A DNA stretch of 64,000 nt from Lentzea tibetensis (GTDB lineage: Bacteria; Actinomycetota; Actinomycetes; Mycobacteriales; Pseudonocardiaceae): positions 1 to 64,000 of the forward strand of contig NZ_VOBR01000022.1 in NCBI RefSeq assembly GCF_007845675.1, written 5' to 3'. This document shows, one piece after another, positions 50,633 to 61,088 of this stretch. The first letter of the stretch is position 1. Each line of letters begins with the position of its first letter. Under the pieces are notes generated by a model. That model was given only the letters and a program-made list of their open reading frames with translations, was not told the origin of the DNA and searched no databases. A program made the position numbers and the translations under genes.

Positions 50633-51325
50633 ATGGCGCGTCTGAACTACACCGAGCTCAACGACACGATCCGCTACACCATGTGGTCGGTGTTCCGGGT
50701 CGAACCCGGTCGTCTCCCCGAGGACCGCGGTCCCGCCGCGGCCGAGACGCAGAACTACCTCGACGCGCTCGAGTCCAAGGGCGTCGTGGTGCGCGGCGTG
50801 TACGACGTGGCCGGCCTGCGCGCGGACGCGGACTACATGATCTGGTGGCACTCCGAGGAGATCGAGCAGGTGCAGGCCGCCTACACCGGCTTCCGCCGCA
50901 CCCCGCTCGGCCGGGTCAGCACGCCGGTCTGGTCGCAGGTCGCGCTGCACCGGCCCGCCGAGTTCAACCGCAGCCACATCCCCGCGTTCCTCGCGGGTGA
51001 GGAGCCGCGCAAGTACGTCTGCGTCTACCCGTTCGTGCGGTCCTACGAGTGGTACCTGCTGCCGGAGGAGGACCGCCGCAAGATGCTGGCGGACCACGGC
51101 AAGGAGGCGCGGGACTACCCGGACGTGCGCGCGAACACGGTCGCGTCGTTCGCGCTCGGCGACTACGAGTGGATGCTCGCGTTCGAGGCGGACGAGCTGC
51201 ACCGGATCGTCGACCTGATGCGGCACCTGCGCGGCACCGAGGCGCGGCTGCACGTGCGCGAGGAGATCCCCTTCTACACGGGCACCCGCGTCCCGGCCGC
51301 GGAACTGGTCACGAACCTGCCGTGA
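50633..51325 (+). CDS. hemQ: coproheme decarboxylase HemQ (chlorite dismutase-like)
   Basis: 230 residues. [20 protein letters not shown] is the actinobacterial HemQ start. [20 protein letters not shown] holds the active-site Tyr region and [21 protein letters not shown] the proximal His of the ChdC/Cld fold. It decarboxylates coproheme III to haem b with peroxide. A long hairpin follows the stop directly. The gene completes the hemE-hemY-hemQ unit; ferrochelatase is not in the window. Confidence 0.94.
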   Translation: MARLNYTELNDTIRYTMWSVFRVEPGRLPEDRGPAAAETQNYLDALESKGVVVRGVYDVAGLRADADYMIWWHSEEIEQVQAAYTGFRRTPLGRVSTPVWSQVALHRPAEFNRSHIPAFLAGEEPRKYVCVYPFVRSYEWYLLPEEDRRKMLADHGKEARDYPDVRANTVASFALGDYEWMLAFEADELHRIVDLMRHLRGTEARLHVREEIPFYTGTRVPAAELVTNLP

Positions 51326-51381
51326 ACGCCGTGAGGGGAGCTTTCCCAGCGGTCTGCGCTGGCAAAGCTCCCCTCATGGCG
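51325..51381. terminator. strong bidirectional terminator
   Basis: A long stem-loop with TGAGGGGAGCTTT pairing to AAAGCTCCCCTCA as its core and a GTCTG loop. It separates hemQ from the convergent subtilase gene. The 5' arm begins at the hemQ stop. Confidence 0.85.
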
Positions 51382-51385
51382 TTGC

Positions 51386-54300
51386 TTACCTGGCGGTCAC
51401 CTTGTAGGCGCGGATGACCGTCTGCTCGAACGAGTTGCCCTGGTCGTCGGACGCCTTGGCCCGCAGGGAGACGTAGCCGTTGGCGTCGGGGTGGTGGATC
51501 AGCGCGGTGTCGCCCACCACGCCCGCCCGGCGCCACGACTTGCCGTCGTCGAACGAGTACTCGACGTCGACCCGGCCGTAGCTGCCGCCCGCCTGCCGCT
51601 GCACCGTGAACGGCACCCGCAGCAGACCCGGCTTCGTCGACGTGGTGTCGTCGAGCTTCGGCCGGAACTTGACCACCGCGACCGGCAACGGCGCCGGCTC
51701 ACCTGGCTGCGTGCGCGCCGAGCGGAACGTCCACGCGGCCTTGACCGTGGTGCTCAGCTCGAACCCGCCGGTGCGCCTGGCCTCGGTCTCCAGCCGGTAG
51801 GAACCGGCCGCCGCGGGCAGCTTCTGGAAGTAGCCGCCGCCGACCCGGTCGGTCTCGCCGACCAGCACGCCGTCGCGGTACAGCGCCGACTTCGCCGACT
51901 CCACACTGGACGATCCGCTGCCGTTGTTCTCGTCGGCGAACAACGGGATCCCGGCGAACAGGTCGTCGCCGTCCCGGCCCGCGTACGGGTACTGCGACTC
52001 GGGCAGCGCGGGACCGGTGACACCGAAGAACAAGCGCTCCGGATAGGTCTCACCGGCCACGTAGCGCTTCGCCCCGCTGTACGCACCCGCACCGTCCGGC
52101 CTGCGGTCCAGGTAGCCCAGGTGCTCCCACCGCGTAGAGGTGGTGAAGTAGTCCACCGCGGTCTTGCCCGCGGGCACCTGGTAGATCGCCGAACCGCCGC
52201 CGCCGCGGTCGGTGACGGCCCACGCGCCCTTCGACGCGGCCGCGCCGGGGAGCACGGAGGCGAACTTCGTCTCGGTGCGCGCCAGCTCCTTCTTCTGCGG
52301 GGCCGCGGTGAAGCCGGTGTAGAACCTGCCCGGCTGCTCCCACGCGAACCGGTAGAACGTCGCGTCGTCGCTCGCGCTGTTCGACTGGAACGCCACCATC
52401 GACGACATCTGGTCGGCGGGCAGGTCACCTCCGATGTGGAGCGACCGGGTGTTGCCGAACCCGCCGAAGCTGATCAGCGTGAAGCCGTACGGCCTGCCCT
52501 GGATGGTGCGCGTGTAGCCGAGCTCACCGATCTGGAAGTCGCCGGGCTGGTCGGGGATCTTGATGTCGACCGGCTTCGCCTGGCGCGCGTCGAAGGTGAC
52601 CTTCGCGTCACCGCTGACGACCACCTCCGGCCGGACCAGCATGTCGAACCCGCCACCGGACAGCACGTAGCCGTAGGCGTTGTACTTGCCCTTGGGCAGC
52701 CGCAGCTTCGCCGAACCTGCGGGTGCCGACGGGTACACCGACTTGTCCACGTCCACACCGGTGAACGTCATGAAGTTGGTGTCCGACGGCTTGCCTTCGC
52801 GGTCGAGCACCTCCATGGTGACGTCGTAGCTCTCGACCTCGCGGTTGACGCTGAACGGCGTCCGCACCGTCAGCGCACCCGAGGTCGCGGTGACCTGCCC
52901 GGTGAACACGCCGTCCTTCGCGCCCGCCCGCGTGTCCGCGACGAGCGGGACGGACGCCTTGCCGCCCGCGGGAACGGTGACCTTGGTGCCGCCCAGCGAG
53001 AACAGCCCCGCCGGAGCGTTGCTCTCCACCTTCACGTCGAACGTGATCGCCGCGCTGGTCGGGTTGAGGTAGGTGATGTGCCGGGTGAGCAGCGGGTCGT
53101 CGGCGTGCGGCCAGCGCTGCAGACCGAAGGCCGCGTTGCTCGGCAGGCTCACCACGGGCTGGGTGATCGCCTTGGCGACGTCGATGCGTCCCGCGCCCTG
53201 GTCGAACGCGCCCAGCGCGGGGTTCGGCTTGGCCGTGCTGGTGAGCAGGGCCTTGATCTGCGCACCGGTCCAGTCCGGGTGCTGCTGCTTGATCAGCGCC
53301 GCCGCGCCCGCGACGTGCGGGGTGGCCATCGACGTGCCGGAGTACGCGATGTGGTCGGCCGTGCCCGCCTTGGCGGCGACGATGCCGACGCCCGGTGCCG
53401 TCACGTCCGGCTTGATCGCGCCGTCGCCGATGCGCGGGCCGCGGCTGGAGAACGGGGCGATGGACTCGTCCCGGTCGACCGCGCCGACGGTCAGCGCCGC
53501 CTCCGCACTACCCGGTGAGGCAACGGTTTCCTTGCCGCCGTAGCCGCTGTTGCCCGCCGCGATGACGAACAACGTGCCGTGCTGCTCGGACAGCACGTTG
53601 ACCATCTCCTCGAGCGGGTCGATCTCCTCGGAGTCCGGACCGCCGAGGCTGAGGTTCACGACGGCCGCACCTTCCTCGGCGGCCCAGCGCATGCCGTCGA
53701 GGATCCACGACTCGCGGCACCCGTAGTCGACGCAGACCTTGCCGTCCATGATCTGCGCGTCCGGTGCGACACCGCCGTAGGTGGCGCCACCGCTGGCGAT
53801 CGTGGAGCCGACGTGCGTGCCGTGGCCGACGTTGTCCGTGTTGTCCGGGTCGTCGGTGAAGTTCTTCTCCACCGCCTGCTTGCCCTTGAGGTCCGGGTGG
53901 TTCGCGTCCACACCGGTGTCGAGCACGGCGACCTTGACGCCCTTGCCGGTGATCCCGGCGCGGTGCGCGGCGGGCGCGCCGATCTGCTTGACGCTCTTGT
54001 CCAGGCTGGGCTTGCGGATGCCGTCCAGCCAGACCTTCTGACCGTTGTCCCGCAACGCCGTGAAGGCGCCGGCGGACCGCGCGGACAGCACGCCGTGCCC
54101 GCCGACGATCAGCGGCAGCTGGTTCGTCCTGGCGTCCTCGTAGCCGAACTCCAGCAGCGTGGTGACGTCGAACAGCCTGCGGTCGAGCTTGTCCTGCGCC
54201 AGCGCCGCCAGCGCGTCGTGCGGGACGACGGACGTGTGCCCGCGGTCCTGCGTCTTGGTGAACTTGACGTGCTCGCGGCCCGCGCCGGGGTGGACGGTCA

Positions 54301-54454
54301 GCACGCGACCGCCCGCGTCGACGAGGACCTTGTCACCGGTGATGAGCGTGACCGCTCGTTGCTCGCCCCTGGGTGCGGCGGCCGCCGTCGCCGTCGCGTT
54401 CCCGAGAGCGAGCGCACAGGCGATCAACGCCCATGCGATTTTCCTGCTGTGCAT
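51386..54454 (-). CDS. secreted subtilisin-like serine protease (S8), copy 1
   Basis: 1022 residues. Signal peptide about 1-27. A prodomain begins with AVTLITGDKVLVDAGG. The S8 catalytic domain has D179 (VAVLDTGVDANHPDL), H211 (VGHGTHVGST), oxyanion N302 (AAGNSG) and S375 (YSGTSMATPH). About 600 C-terminal residues form several beta-sandwich domains, ending with VIRAYKV. It is a large extracellular protease of the actinomycete type. Starts 11 bp after copy 2, so both are in one operon. GGGGGA precedes the ATG. Confidence 0.92.
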   Translation of the reverse strand: MHSRKIAWALIACALALGNATATAAAAPRGEQRAVTLITGDKVLVDAGGRVLTVHPGAGREHVKFTKTQDRGHTSVVPHDALAALAQDKLDRRLFDVTTLLEFGYEDARTNQLPLIVGGHGVLSARSAGAFTALRDNGQKVWLDGIRKPSLDKSVKQIGAPAAHRAGITGKGVKVAVLDTGVDANHPDLKGKQAVEKNFTDDPDNTDNVGHGTHVGSTIASGGATYGGVAPDAQIMDGKVCVDYGCRESWILDGMRWAAEEGAAVVNLSLGGPDSEEIDPLEEMVNVLSEQHGTLFVIAAGNSGYGGKETVASPGSAEAALTVGAVDRDESIAPFSSRGPRIGDGAIKPDVTAPGVGIVAAKAGTADHIAYSGTSMATPHVAGAAALIKQQHPDWTGAQIKALLTSTAKPNPALGAFDQGAGRIDVAKAITQPVVSLPSNAAFGLQRWPHADDPLLTRHITYLNPTSAAITFDVKVESNAPAGLFSLGGTKVTVPAGGKASVPLVADTRAGAKDGVFTGQVTATSGALTVRTPFSVNREVESYDVTMEVLDREGKPSDTNFMTFTGVDVDKSVYPSAPAGSAKLRLPKGKYNAYGYVLSGGGFDMLVRPEVVVSGDAKVTFDARQAKPVDIKIPDQPGDFQIGELGYTRTIQGRPYGFTLISFGGFGNTRSLHIGGDLPADQMSSMVAFQSNSASDDATFYRFAWEQPGRFYTGFTAAPQKKELARTETKFASVLPGAAASKGAWAVTDRGGGGSAIYQVPAGKTAVDYFTTSTRWEHLGYLDRRPDGAGAYSGAKRYVAGETYPERLFFGVTGPALPESQYPYAGRDGDDLFAGIPLFADENNGSGSSSVESAKSALYRDGVLVGETDRVGGGYFQKLPAAAGSYRLETEARRTGGFELSTTVKAAWTFRSARTQPGEPAPLPVAVVKFRPKLDDTTSTKPGLLRVPFTVQRQAGGSYGRVDVEYSFDDGKSWRRAGVVGDTALIHHPDANGYVSLRAKASDDQGNSFEQTVIRAYKVTAR

Positions 54455-54465
54455 GAAAAATCCCC

Positions 54466-57400
54466 CTACCTGGTCACCTTGTAGGCGCGGATGATGGTGA
54501 TCTCCGACGTGTTGCCCTTGGTGTCAGTGGTCCGGCCGCGCAGGGACACGTAGCCCTCGGCGTCCGGGTGGTAGATCAACGCACTGGTGCCGACGACGCC
54601 CGCGCGCCGCCACGTCTTGCCGTCGTCGAACGACGACTCGACCTCGATCGACCGGACCCGTCCCTGGTCCGCGCCCGCCTGCTGCTCGACGACCAGCGGG
54701 ATGCGCTGCAGCCTGCCCGCCCGCAACGCGTTGGCGTCGTCGAGCTTCGGCGTGAACCGCAGCACGGACATCGGCACCGGCGTGTAGTAGGTGCCGTTCG
54801 TGTACGCCGAGCGGAACGTCCACTTGGCACTGACCTCGGTGCTGAACTCGAACGGACGCGTCAGGTGAGTCTCCAGCCGGAAGTCGGCCGCCTCCGAGGG
54901 AACCTCGGTGTAGGCGTATCCCGCACGCGGCGTCTCGTACACCTTGACATCGTTGCGGTACAACGCACTGGTCGCCGAGGTCTGCTTCGACGACCCGCTG
55001 CCGCCGCCGCTGTCGGTGAGCATCGGCGCGTACGCGTAGAACGTGTTGTTGAACCGGCCCATCGAGAGTCCGGTGGGGATGGACGGACCGAACACGGCGT
55101 AGTTCAGCCGCTCGGTGACCCGCTCACTCGGCCGGTAGGTGCGCGGAAGTCCCGTCTGGCTCACGTCGAACACGAAGGTGCCGCTGCCGAGCTGGTAGAC
55201 CAACGGCTGCCAGCCGGAGTCCGTGGTGACGTACTCGACCGGCTTCGCACCACCGGGAACGGTGAACAGCGACGTCGTCCGCAGGCCACCTCGCTGGTAC
55301 ACCGGGTACATGCCCTTGTAGTACTGCTTGCCCGGCTCCTGCTGGCCGATCGAGTTCTCGATCCGCGCGAGGTCCTCCTTGCGCGGGTGCCGGACGAAGC
55401 CCGTCGGCAGCGAACCCGAGCGTTCCCACGCGAACCGGTAGTAGGCCAGCTCCTCGCCCGCGAGCCTGGCCTGCGAGCCGATCGACATGCTGAACTCGGT
55501 GTCCGGCAGGCTGTCGCCGAGGTGCGCGATGCCCACGTTGCTGAAGCCGCCGAAGAACAACATGCTGTTCACCGCGGTGAGGTTGTTGCGCGAGCGCACC
55601 CAGCTGATGTCGCCGCTCGGCCACCCGGTCGTCTCGCTCGGGAACGTCACTTCGAGCGGCTTGGTCGTCCGCGCGTCCAGCACGACGGTGGTGTTCGCCG
55701 TGATGAGCAGGTTCGGCCGCGCCACGATGTCGTAGTTCGGGCCCGTCCTGATGGAGGCGTGCGTCGAGTAGTTGCCCTTCGGCACCCGCACGGTGATCTT
55801 GCCGTTCGGGTCGTAGAGCGACGGGCGCTTGTCCGTGTCGAACCCGATGAGGTACGGCGAGTAGTTCGCCGTGGGCTTGCCGTCGCGGTCGAGGTAGGAG
55901 AACGTCACGTCGTAGCTCTCGACCTCGCTGTTGACGCTCACCGGCGTCCGCAGCACCAGGTCACCCGCGGTCGCCGTGACGACGGCGGTGAACAGGCCGC
56001 CCGCCGCGCTCACCCGCGTGTCCGCGATCACCGGGACGCTCGCCTTGCCGCCCGCGGGGACGGTCACCGTGCTGGTGCCCGCCGCGAACAGGCCGGACGG
56101 CGCGCTCGTCTTCACGCTGACCGCGAACGTGATCGGGTCCTCGGTCGGGTTCACGTACGTGACCGGCTTGTTGAGCGGCTTGTCGTCGTTGTGCGGGAAC
56201 GACTGGAACCCGAGGTGCAGGTTGCCCGGCTCGGCCGTCACCGTCTGCGTGATCGCCCTGGCGACGTCGATGCGCCCGGCGCCCTGCTCGAACGGCGTGA
56301 GGTTCGCGGTCGGTTTGGCCGAGCTGATCAGCGCGGCCTTGACCTGCGAGCCGGTCCAGTCCGGGTTCTCCTGCTTCAGCAGCGCCGCGGCGCCCGCGAC
56401 GTGCGGGGTCGCCATGGACGTTCCGGAGAACGCGATGTGGTCGGTGGTTCCGGCCTTCGCGGCCACGATGCCGACACCGGGTGCCGTGACGTCGGGCTTG
56501 ATCGCACCGTCACCGACGCGCGGGCCGCGGCTGGAGAACGGGGCGATGTTGTCGTCCCTGTCGACCGCCCCGACGGTCAGCGCGGCGTCCGCACTTCCGG
56601 GCGAGGCAACGGTTTCCTTGCCGCCGGAGTTGCCGGCCGCGATGACGAAGAGCGTGCCGTAGCGCGCGGACAGCTCGTTCACGGCTTCTTCGAGCGGGTC
56701 GATCTCCGGCGTGTCCGTGCCGCCGAGGCTCAGGTTCACGACGTCGGCGCCCTGCTCGGCCGCCCAGCGCATGCCTTCGAGGATCGCCGAGTCGGCGCAC
56801 TGGTTGGTCTCGCACACCTTGCCGTCCATCAGCTGGGCGTCCGGTGCGATGCCGCGGTACTTCGAGTCGGTACTGGCAACTGTGGACGCGACGTGCGTGC
56901 CGTGTCCCACCTTGTCGGTGTTGTCCGGATCGTTCGTGAAGTTCCTCTCGGCGACCTCCTTGCCCTTGAGGTCGGGGTGGTTGCCGTCGATGCCGGTGTC
57001 CAGTACGGCGACCTTCACGTCCCGGCCGGTGATGCCCTCGCGCCACGCGGCGGGTGCGCCGATCTGGGCCGCGCTGCGGTCCAGCACCGGCTTGCGGATG
57101 CCGTCCAGCCAGATCTTGCCCGGCCCGGTCATCTCCGGGCTGGTGCTGAGCGCTCGCCAGCTCTCAGCGGATCTCGCGGCCATGACCCCGTGGCCGCCGA
57201 TGATCAGCGGCAGCTGGTTCACGTGCGCGTCGTCGTAGCCGAACTCGAGCAGCGTGTTCACGTCGAACAGTCGCTTGTCGAGCTTTCCCGCTGCCAGCAA
57301 CGGGGTCACGTCGACCGGGACGACGTGCGTCCGGCCGTTCTCCCTGGTGGTGCTGAGCGGGATGTGCTCGCGGCCCGGAGCGGGCTGTGCGTTCACGACC

Positions 57401-57576
57401 GTGCCGCCGGCGTTCACCAGCAGCTTGTCGCCGGTGATGAGCGTGATCGACACGGGAGAACCCTCGCCCGATGGCGAGGGGAGAGGTGCTGCCTGTGCCG
57501 GCGCGGCGACCGCCGCCGTCGTCGCGCCGACCAGTAGGGCAAGTGCCGCTAGAGCACCTGTTTTCTTGCGGTGCAT
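54466..57576 (-). CDS. secreted subtilisin-like serine protease (S8), copy 2
   Basis: 1036 residues. Signal peptide about 1-30. Triad D193 (VLDTGIDGNH), H225 (VGHGTHVAST), S387 (FSGTSMATPH), with N316 in AAGNSGG. The layout equals copy 1: prodomain with ITLITGDKLLVNAGG, catalytic domain with two Cys (VCETNQCAD) after the His, and a long beta-rich tail ending IIRAYKV. GGAGA before the ATG. The upstream 83-bp gap has a perfect hairpin, so this gene probably has its own promoter or partial read-through from copy 3. Confidence 0.92.
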   Translation of the reverse strand: MHRKKTGALAALALLVGATTAAVAAPAQAAPLPSPSGEGSPVSITLITGDKLLVNAGGTVVNAQPAPGREHIPLSTTRENGRTHVVPVDVTPLLAAGKLDKRLFDVNTLLEFGYDDAHVNQLPLIIGGHGVMAARSAESWRALSTSPEMTGPGKIWLDGIRKPVLDRSAAQIGAPAAWREGITGRDVKVAVLDTGIDGNHPDLKGKEVAERNFTNDPDNTDKVGHGTHVASTVASTDSKYRGIAPDAQLMDGKVCETNQCADSAILEGMRWAAEQGADVVNLSLGGTDTPEIDPLEEAVNELSARYGTLFVIAAGNSGGKETVASPGSADAALTVGAVDRDDNIAPFSSRGPRVGDGAIKPDVTAPGVGIVAAKAGTTDHIAFSGTSMATPHVAGAAALLKQENPDWTGSQVKAALISSAKPTANLTPFEQGAGRIDVARAITQTVTAEPGNLHLGFQSFPHNDDKPLNKPVTYVNPTEDPITFAVSVKTSAPSGLFAAGTSTVTVPAGGKASVPVIADTRVSAAGGLFTAVVTATAGDLVLRTPVSVNSEVESYDVTFSYLDRDGKPTANYSPYLIGFDTDKRPSLYDPNGKITVRVPKGNYSTHASIRTGPNYDIVARPNLLITANTTVVLDARTTKPLEVTFPSETTGWPSGDISWVRSRNNLTAVNSMLFFGGFSNVGIAHLGDSLPDTEFSMSIGSQARLAGEELAYYRFAWERSGSLPTGFVRHPRKEDLARIENSIGQQEPGKQYYKGMYPVYQRGGLRTTSLFTVPGGAKPVEYVTTDSGWQPLVYQLGSGTFVFDVSQTGLPRTYRPSERVTERLNYAVFGPSIPTGLSMGRFNNTFYAYAPMLTDSGGGSGSSKQTSATSALYRNDVKVYETPRAGYAYTEVPSEAADFRLETHLTRPFEFSTEVSAKWTFRSAYTNGTYYTPVPMSVLRFTPKLDDANALRAGRLQRIPLVVEQQAGADQGRVRSIEVESSFDDGKTWRRAGVVGTSALIYHPDAEGYVSLRGRTTDTKGNTSEITIIRAYKVTR

Positions 57577-57605
57577 GACGAATCTCCGATTCGCGAGTAC
57601 ACGAC

Positions 57606-57644
57606 GATGCGCAGGCTCGCCGCCAGCCGGCGAGCCTGCGCATC
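57606..57644 (-). terminator. perfect hairpin between protease copies 3 and 2
   Basis: A 17-bp perfect stem (57606-57622 with 57628-57644, core GCGCAGGCTCGCCG) and a 5-nt loop. It is placed 15 bp after the stop of copy 3 on the minus strand. No T run follows; it could terminate or attenuate. Confidence 0.75.
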
Positions 57645-57659
57645 CTGGTCCCTGTTCAG

Positions 57660-60600
57660 TTAGGCGATCTTGTAGGCGCGGATGACCGTGACCTCGGAGC
57701 AGTTGCCCAACGTGTCACTGGCCTTCGCCCGCAGCGAGGCGAAACCCGCCTTGCCGGGGTTGTGCACCAGCGCCTTGCCACCCACGACCGGAACCCGTTG
57801 CCACGTCTTGCCGTCGTCGAACGACACCTCGACGGTGACCCGGTTGATCCGGCCGTTGTCCGCTCCCTTCGACTGCTGCACGCGCAGCGGTACGCGCAGC
57901 AGCTTTCCGGCCTGCGCCGAGTTGCTGTCCGACAGCTCCGGTTCGAACCGGACGACCGACAGCGGCACAGACTTGAACTCGTTACCAGGAACCGTGTCGG
58001 ACCGGAAGGTCCAACTGGTCGTGACCTTCGTTGAAGTTTCGGTGGTGCTGCGGGTGATCTCACCGTCCACCTTGAACGTGGCCGCACCACCGGGAACGTT
58101 CTCGAACAGACCGTTGGACGGGTACGGGCTCTGCCCGATCAGCTTCCCGTCGCGGTACAGCTTCGTGGACGCCGTGTCGAACACGTACGAGTTGCCGCGG
58201 CCGTCCGCCTGCTCGGCGTGCATCGGGACCCCGACGCCGATGTTGTCGCCCTGCCGCCCGATGTTCGCGAACTCGGAGTTGAGCGCGGGCCCGAACACGG
58301 CGAAGTTGATGCGCTCGTCGTAGGAGCGACTCGCCCGGTAGGTCTCAGCAGGGGCGCCGAGCACGACCTCCGGCGGGAACTCCTGGCCCTTCAGCTGCCA
58401 GTACGACCGTCCCCACTGGAAGCCCTTCTCGGTGTTGACCAGGTACTTCACCGAGCCTGGCGCGGGCGACTCGTACAGCGCCGTGAACCCGTTGCCGCTC
58501 GGGAACACCGGACCGACGCCGAACACGCCGTGGCGTCCGGCGATGAGCGGGCCGATCTTGGTGCGCACCTCGGCGAGCTCCGGCCTCGAGACCTTCTTCG
58601 CGTAGCCGGTCGGCGTGAGGCCGTTCTCCTCGAACGCGTACACGTGCCGCGTGGCGTCGGCCGACGTGAAGCCCGCGCTGAACCCGGCGGTGAACTCCTT
58701 GGCCGTCAGCTTCGGGCCGAAGCCCGCGACGCCGACGTCCTCGAAGGTCCCCAGCGACACACCGGAGAACAGACCGCCCCCCTTGCCCGTGCGGTTGTGC
58801 ACGATGACCGCGTCGGTCTGCGTCACGGCCGGGTCGGGCCCGGTGATCGAGATCGGCTTCGCCTTGCGCGCGTCGAAGTCCACCACCAGGTCACGGGTGA
58901 CGTCGACGTCCGAGTAGGTCTCGACGTCGATCGCCTTCGCGCCGGGCGCGCCCAGCAGCAGCGACTCGGCGTAGTAGTGGCCCTTCGGCACGCGCACGAC
59001 CGCGTTGCCGTCCGCCTCCCTCGGCACGTCGACGAACCCTGGGCCGTCCACGTTGATCAGGAGCGTGCGGTGGTTCTCGGTCGGCTTGCCGTCGCGGCCC
59101 GTGGTGTTGACCGTGACGTTGTACGACTCGACCTCGCGCTGGATGCCGACCGGCGTCCGCGCGGACACCGCGCCCGAGGACGCGACGACCGCGCCCGAGA
59201 ACGCGCCGTCGGTCGTGCCGACCCGGCTGTCACCGGTGACGGAGGCCTTCGCCGAGCCGCCCGCGGGCACCGTCAGCTTCGCGGGCGACACCGCGAGCAT
59301 CCCGGCCGGGGCGTTGGAGTCGATCCGCAGGTCGAGTGCGACGTCGCTGGTGCCCGAGTTGCGGTAGGTGACCTCCTTGGTGACCGGCTTGTCGTCGTTG
59401 TGCGGCCACGGCTGGTTGCCGAGCGCCACGGTCACCGGGTCGGCCGTGATCGTCTGCGTGATGGCCTTCGCGACGTCGATCCGGCCCGCACCCTGCTCGA
59501 ACGCGGTGTTCGCCGGGTTCGGCTTCGCGGACGCGATGAGCTGCGCCTTGATCTGCGCACCGGTCCAGTCCGGGTGCTGCTGCGCGAGCAGCGCCGCCGC
59601 GCCCGCGGTGTGCGGGGTCGCCATCGACGTGCCGGACGCCGCGAGGCGCTCGGTCGTGCCCGCCTTGGCGGCCACGATGCCGACGCCGGGTGCCGTCACC
59701 TCGGGCTTGACCGCGCCGTCGCCCTTGCGCGGGCCGCGGCTGGAGAACGGGGCGAGGCTGTCGTCGCGGTCGACCGCGCCCACGCTCAGCGCCGCGTCCG
59801 CGGTGCTCGGCGAGGACACCGGCTCGAACGTGTAGGAGTTGCCCGCCGCGATCACGAAGAGCGTCCCGTACTGGGCGGACAGCTTGTTGACCGCGTCCTC
59901 CAGCGGGTCGACGTCCGGTGTGTCCATGCCGCCGAGGCTCATGTTCACGACGTCCGCGCCCTGCTCAGCGGCCCAGCGCATGCCGTCGAGGATCCACGAC
60001 TCGGCGCAGCCCCCCTCCGTGCAGACCTTGCCGTCGAGGATCTGCGCGTCCGGTGCGACACCGCGGAACGTCGCGTCACCGCTGGCGATGGTGGCCGCGA
60101 CGTGCGTGCCGTGGCCGACCGTGTCCGTGTTGTCCGGGTCCTCGGTGAAGTTCTTCTCGGTGAGCTGCTTGCCCTTGAGATCCGGGTGGTCGGCGTCGAC
60201 CCCGGTGTCCAGCACGGCGACCTTCACGCCCTTGCCGGTGTACCCGGCCTGCCACGCGGCGGGCGCGCCGATCTGCTTGGTGCTCTTGTCGAGGCTGGTC
60301 GTGCGCATGCCGTCCAGCCAGACCTTGCCGGCGCCCGCAGCAAGCGCTTGCCAGCTGTCCGCGGTGCGGGGGGCCTGAGCGGCGGACAGCTCCGTGCCCG
60401 CCAACGCCCTGGTCACCTGCACGCCGGCCGCGGCGTCCCTCGTGACGAGCACCGGCAGCGTCTTGCGCTTGGCGTCGTCGTAGCCGAACTGGATGAGCCC
60501 GGTGACGTCGAACAGCCTGCGGTCGACCTTGCCGCTCGCGACGGGCTCCAGCGCGTCCTCGGGCAGCACGTAGGTGTGGCCGCCGTACCGCTGGTGGACG

Positions 60601-60854
60601 AACTTGACGTTCTCCCGGCCCTTCGCTCGCACGATGGCCGTCGGCTTGCCGTCCTGGACGACGACCCGGTCACCCGTGATGAGCGTGACGCTGCGGGTCT
60701 GGTCGGATTTCGCCTGTGCGGGTGCTTGACCGCCCATTGTGGACTGTTGCTGTGCGACGGCCGGATTCACCACGGCCGCGGCGAGTATCAGTCCGAGCAA
60801 TGCGACTGCGGCTGATCCCCATCGGCCGCGTCGTCGCAGTTGGTTGGAACTCAA
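57660..60854 (-). CDS. secreted subtilisin-like serine protease (S8), copy 3
   Basis: 1064 residues from TTG 60854, chosen because GGGAGG lies 6 nt upstream; ATG 60875 in the same frame lacks such a site. The signal peptide of about 35 residues has a twin basic start (LRRRGRW). Triad D216 (VLDTGVDADHPDL), H248 (VGHGTHVAAT), S410 (ASGTSMATPH); N339 in AAGNS. The insert after the prodomain (KTLPVLVTRDAAAGVQ) differs from copies 1 and 2. The long tail again ends VIRAYKIA. It is the most divergent and longest of the three. Confidence 0.9.
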   Translation of the reverse strand: MSSNQLRRRGRWGSAAVALLGLILAAAVVNPAVAQQQSTMGGQAPAQAKSDQTRSVTLITGDRVVVQDGKPTAIVRAKGRENVKFVHQRYGGHTYVLPEDALEPVASGKVDRRLFDVTGLIQFGYDDAKRKTLPVLVTRDAAAGVQVTRALAGTELSAAQAPRTADSWQALAAGAGKVWLDGMRTTSLDKSTKQIGAPAAWQAGYTGKGVKVAVLDTGVDADHPDLKGKQLTEKNFTEDPDNTDTVGHGTHVAATIASGDATFRGVAPDAQILDGKVCTEGGCAESWILDGMRWAAEQGADVVNMSLGGMDTPDVDPLEDAVNKLSAQYGTLFVIAAGNSYTFEPVSSPSTADAALSVGAVDRDDSLAPFSSRGPRKGDGAVKPEVTAPGVGIVAAKAGTTERLAASGTSMATPHTAGAAALLAQQHPDWTGAQIKAQLIASAKPNPANTAFEQGAGRIDVAKAITQTITADPVTVALGNQPWPHNDDKPVTKEVTYRNSGTSDVALDLRIDSNAPAGMLAVSPAKLTVPAGGSAKASVTGDSRVGTTDGAFSGAVVASSGAVSARTPVGIQREVESYNVTVNTTGRDGKPTENHRTLLINVDGPGFVDVPREADGNAVVRVPKGHYYAESLLLGAPGAKAIDVETYSDVDVTRDLVVDFDARKAKPISITGPDPAVTQTDAVIVHNRTGKGGGLFSGVSLGTFEDVGVAGFGPKLTAKEFTAGFSAGFTSADATRHVYAFEENGLTPTGYAKKVSRPELAEVRTKIGPLIAGRHGVFGVGPVFPSGNGFTALYESPAPGSVKYLVNTEKGFQWGRSYWQLKGQEFPPEVVLGAPAETYRASRSYDERINFAVFGPALNSEFANIGRQGDNIGVGVPMHAEQADGRGNSYVFDTASTKLYRDGKLIGQSPYPSNGLFENVPGGAATFKVDGEITRSTTETSTKVTTSWTFRSDTVPGNEFKSVPLSVVRFEPELSDSNSAQAGKLLRVPLRVQQSKGADNGRINRVTVEVSFDDGKTWQRVPVVGGKALVHNPGKAGFASLRAKASDTLGNCSEVTVIRAYKIA

Positions 60855-61088
60855 CAGACACCTCCCGGTCAACATTCTGCGCGCTGTGGATCGCGCAGGC
60901 CGGAAGACGTTGTGCACCAACAAATATCTGAACTGAGAATGAACTAACGTCCCCCGACGAGATCGAAACTATCGACGGGTGATGATCGGCAGTCAGGGCC
61001 GTTCGGGTGAATCTGGAAAATGATTCGCTAGCCCCGATGCCACTTTCAGTCGCGTTGGATCGATTCATTCGAAACGCTTGACAGTCCG

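Noticed and set aside
54568-57537. A nearly 1000-codon plus-strand frame opposite protease copy 2
   Set aside because: Mirror image of the minus-strand S8 gene; Arg/Val/His-rich with no domain. Similar mirrors opposite the other proteases were also dropped.
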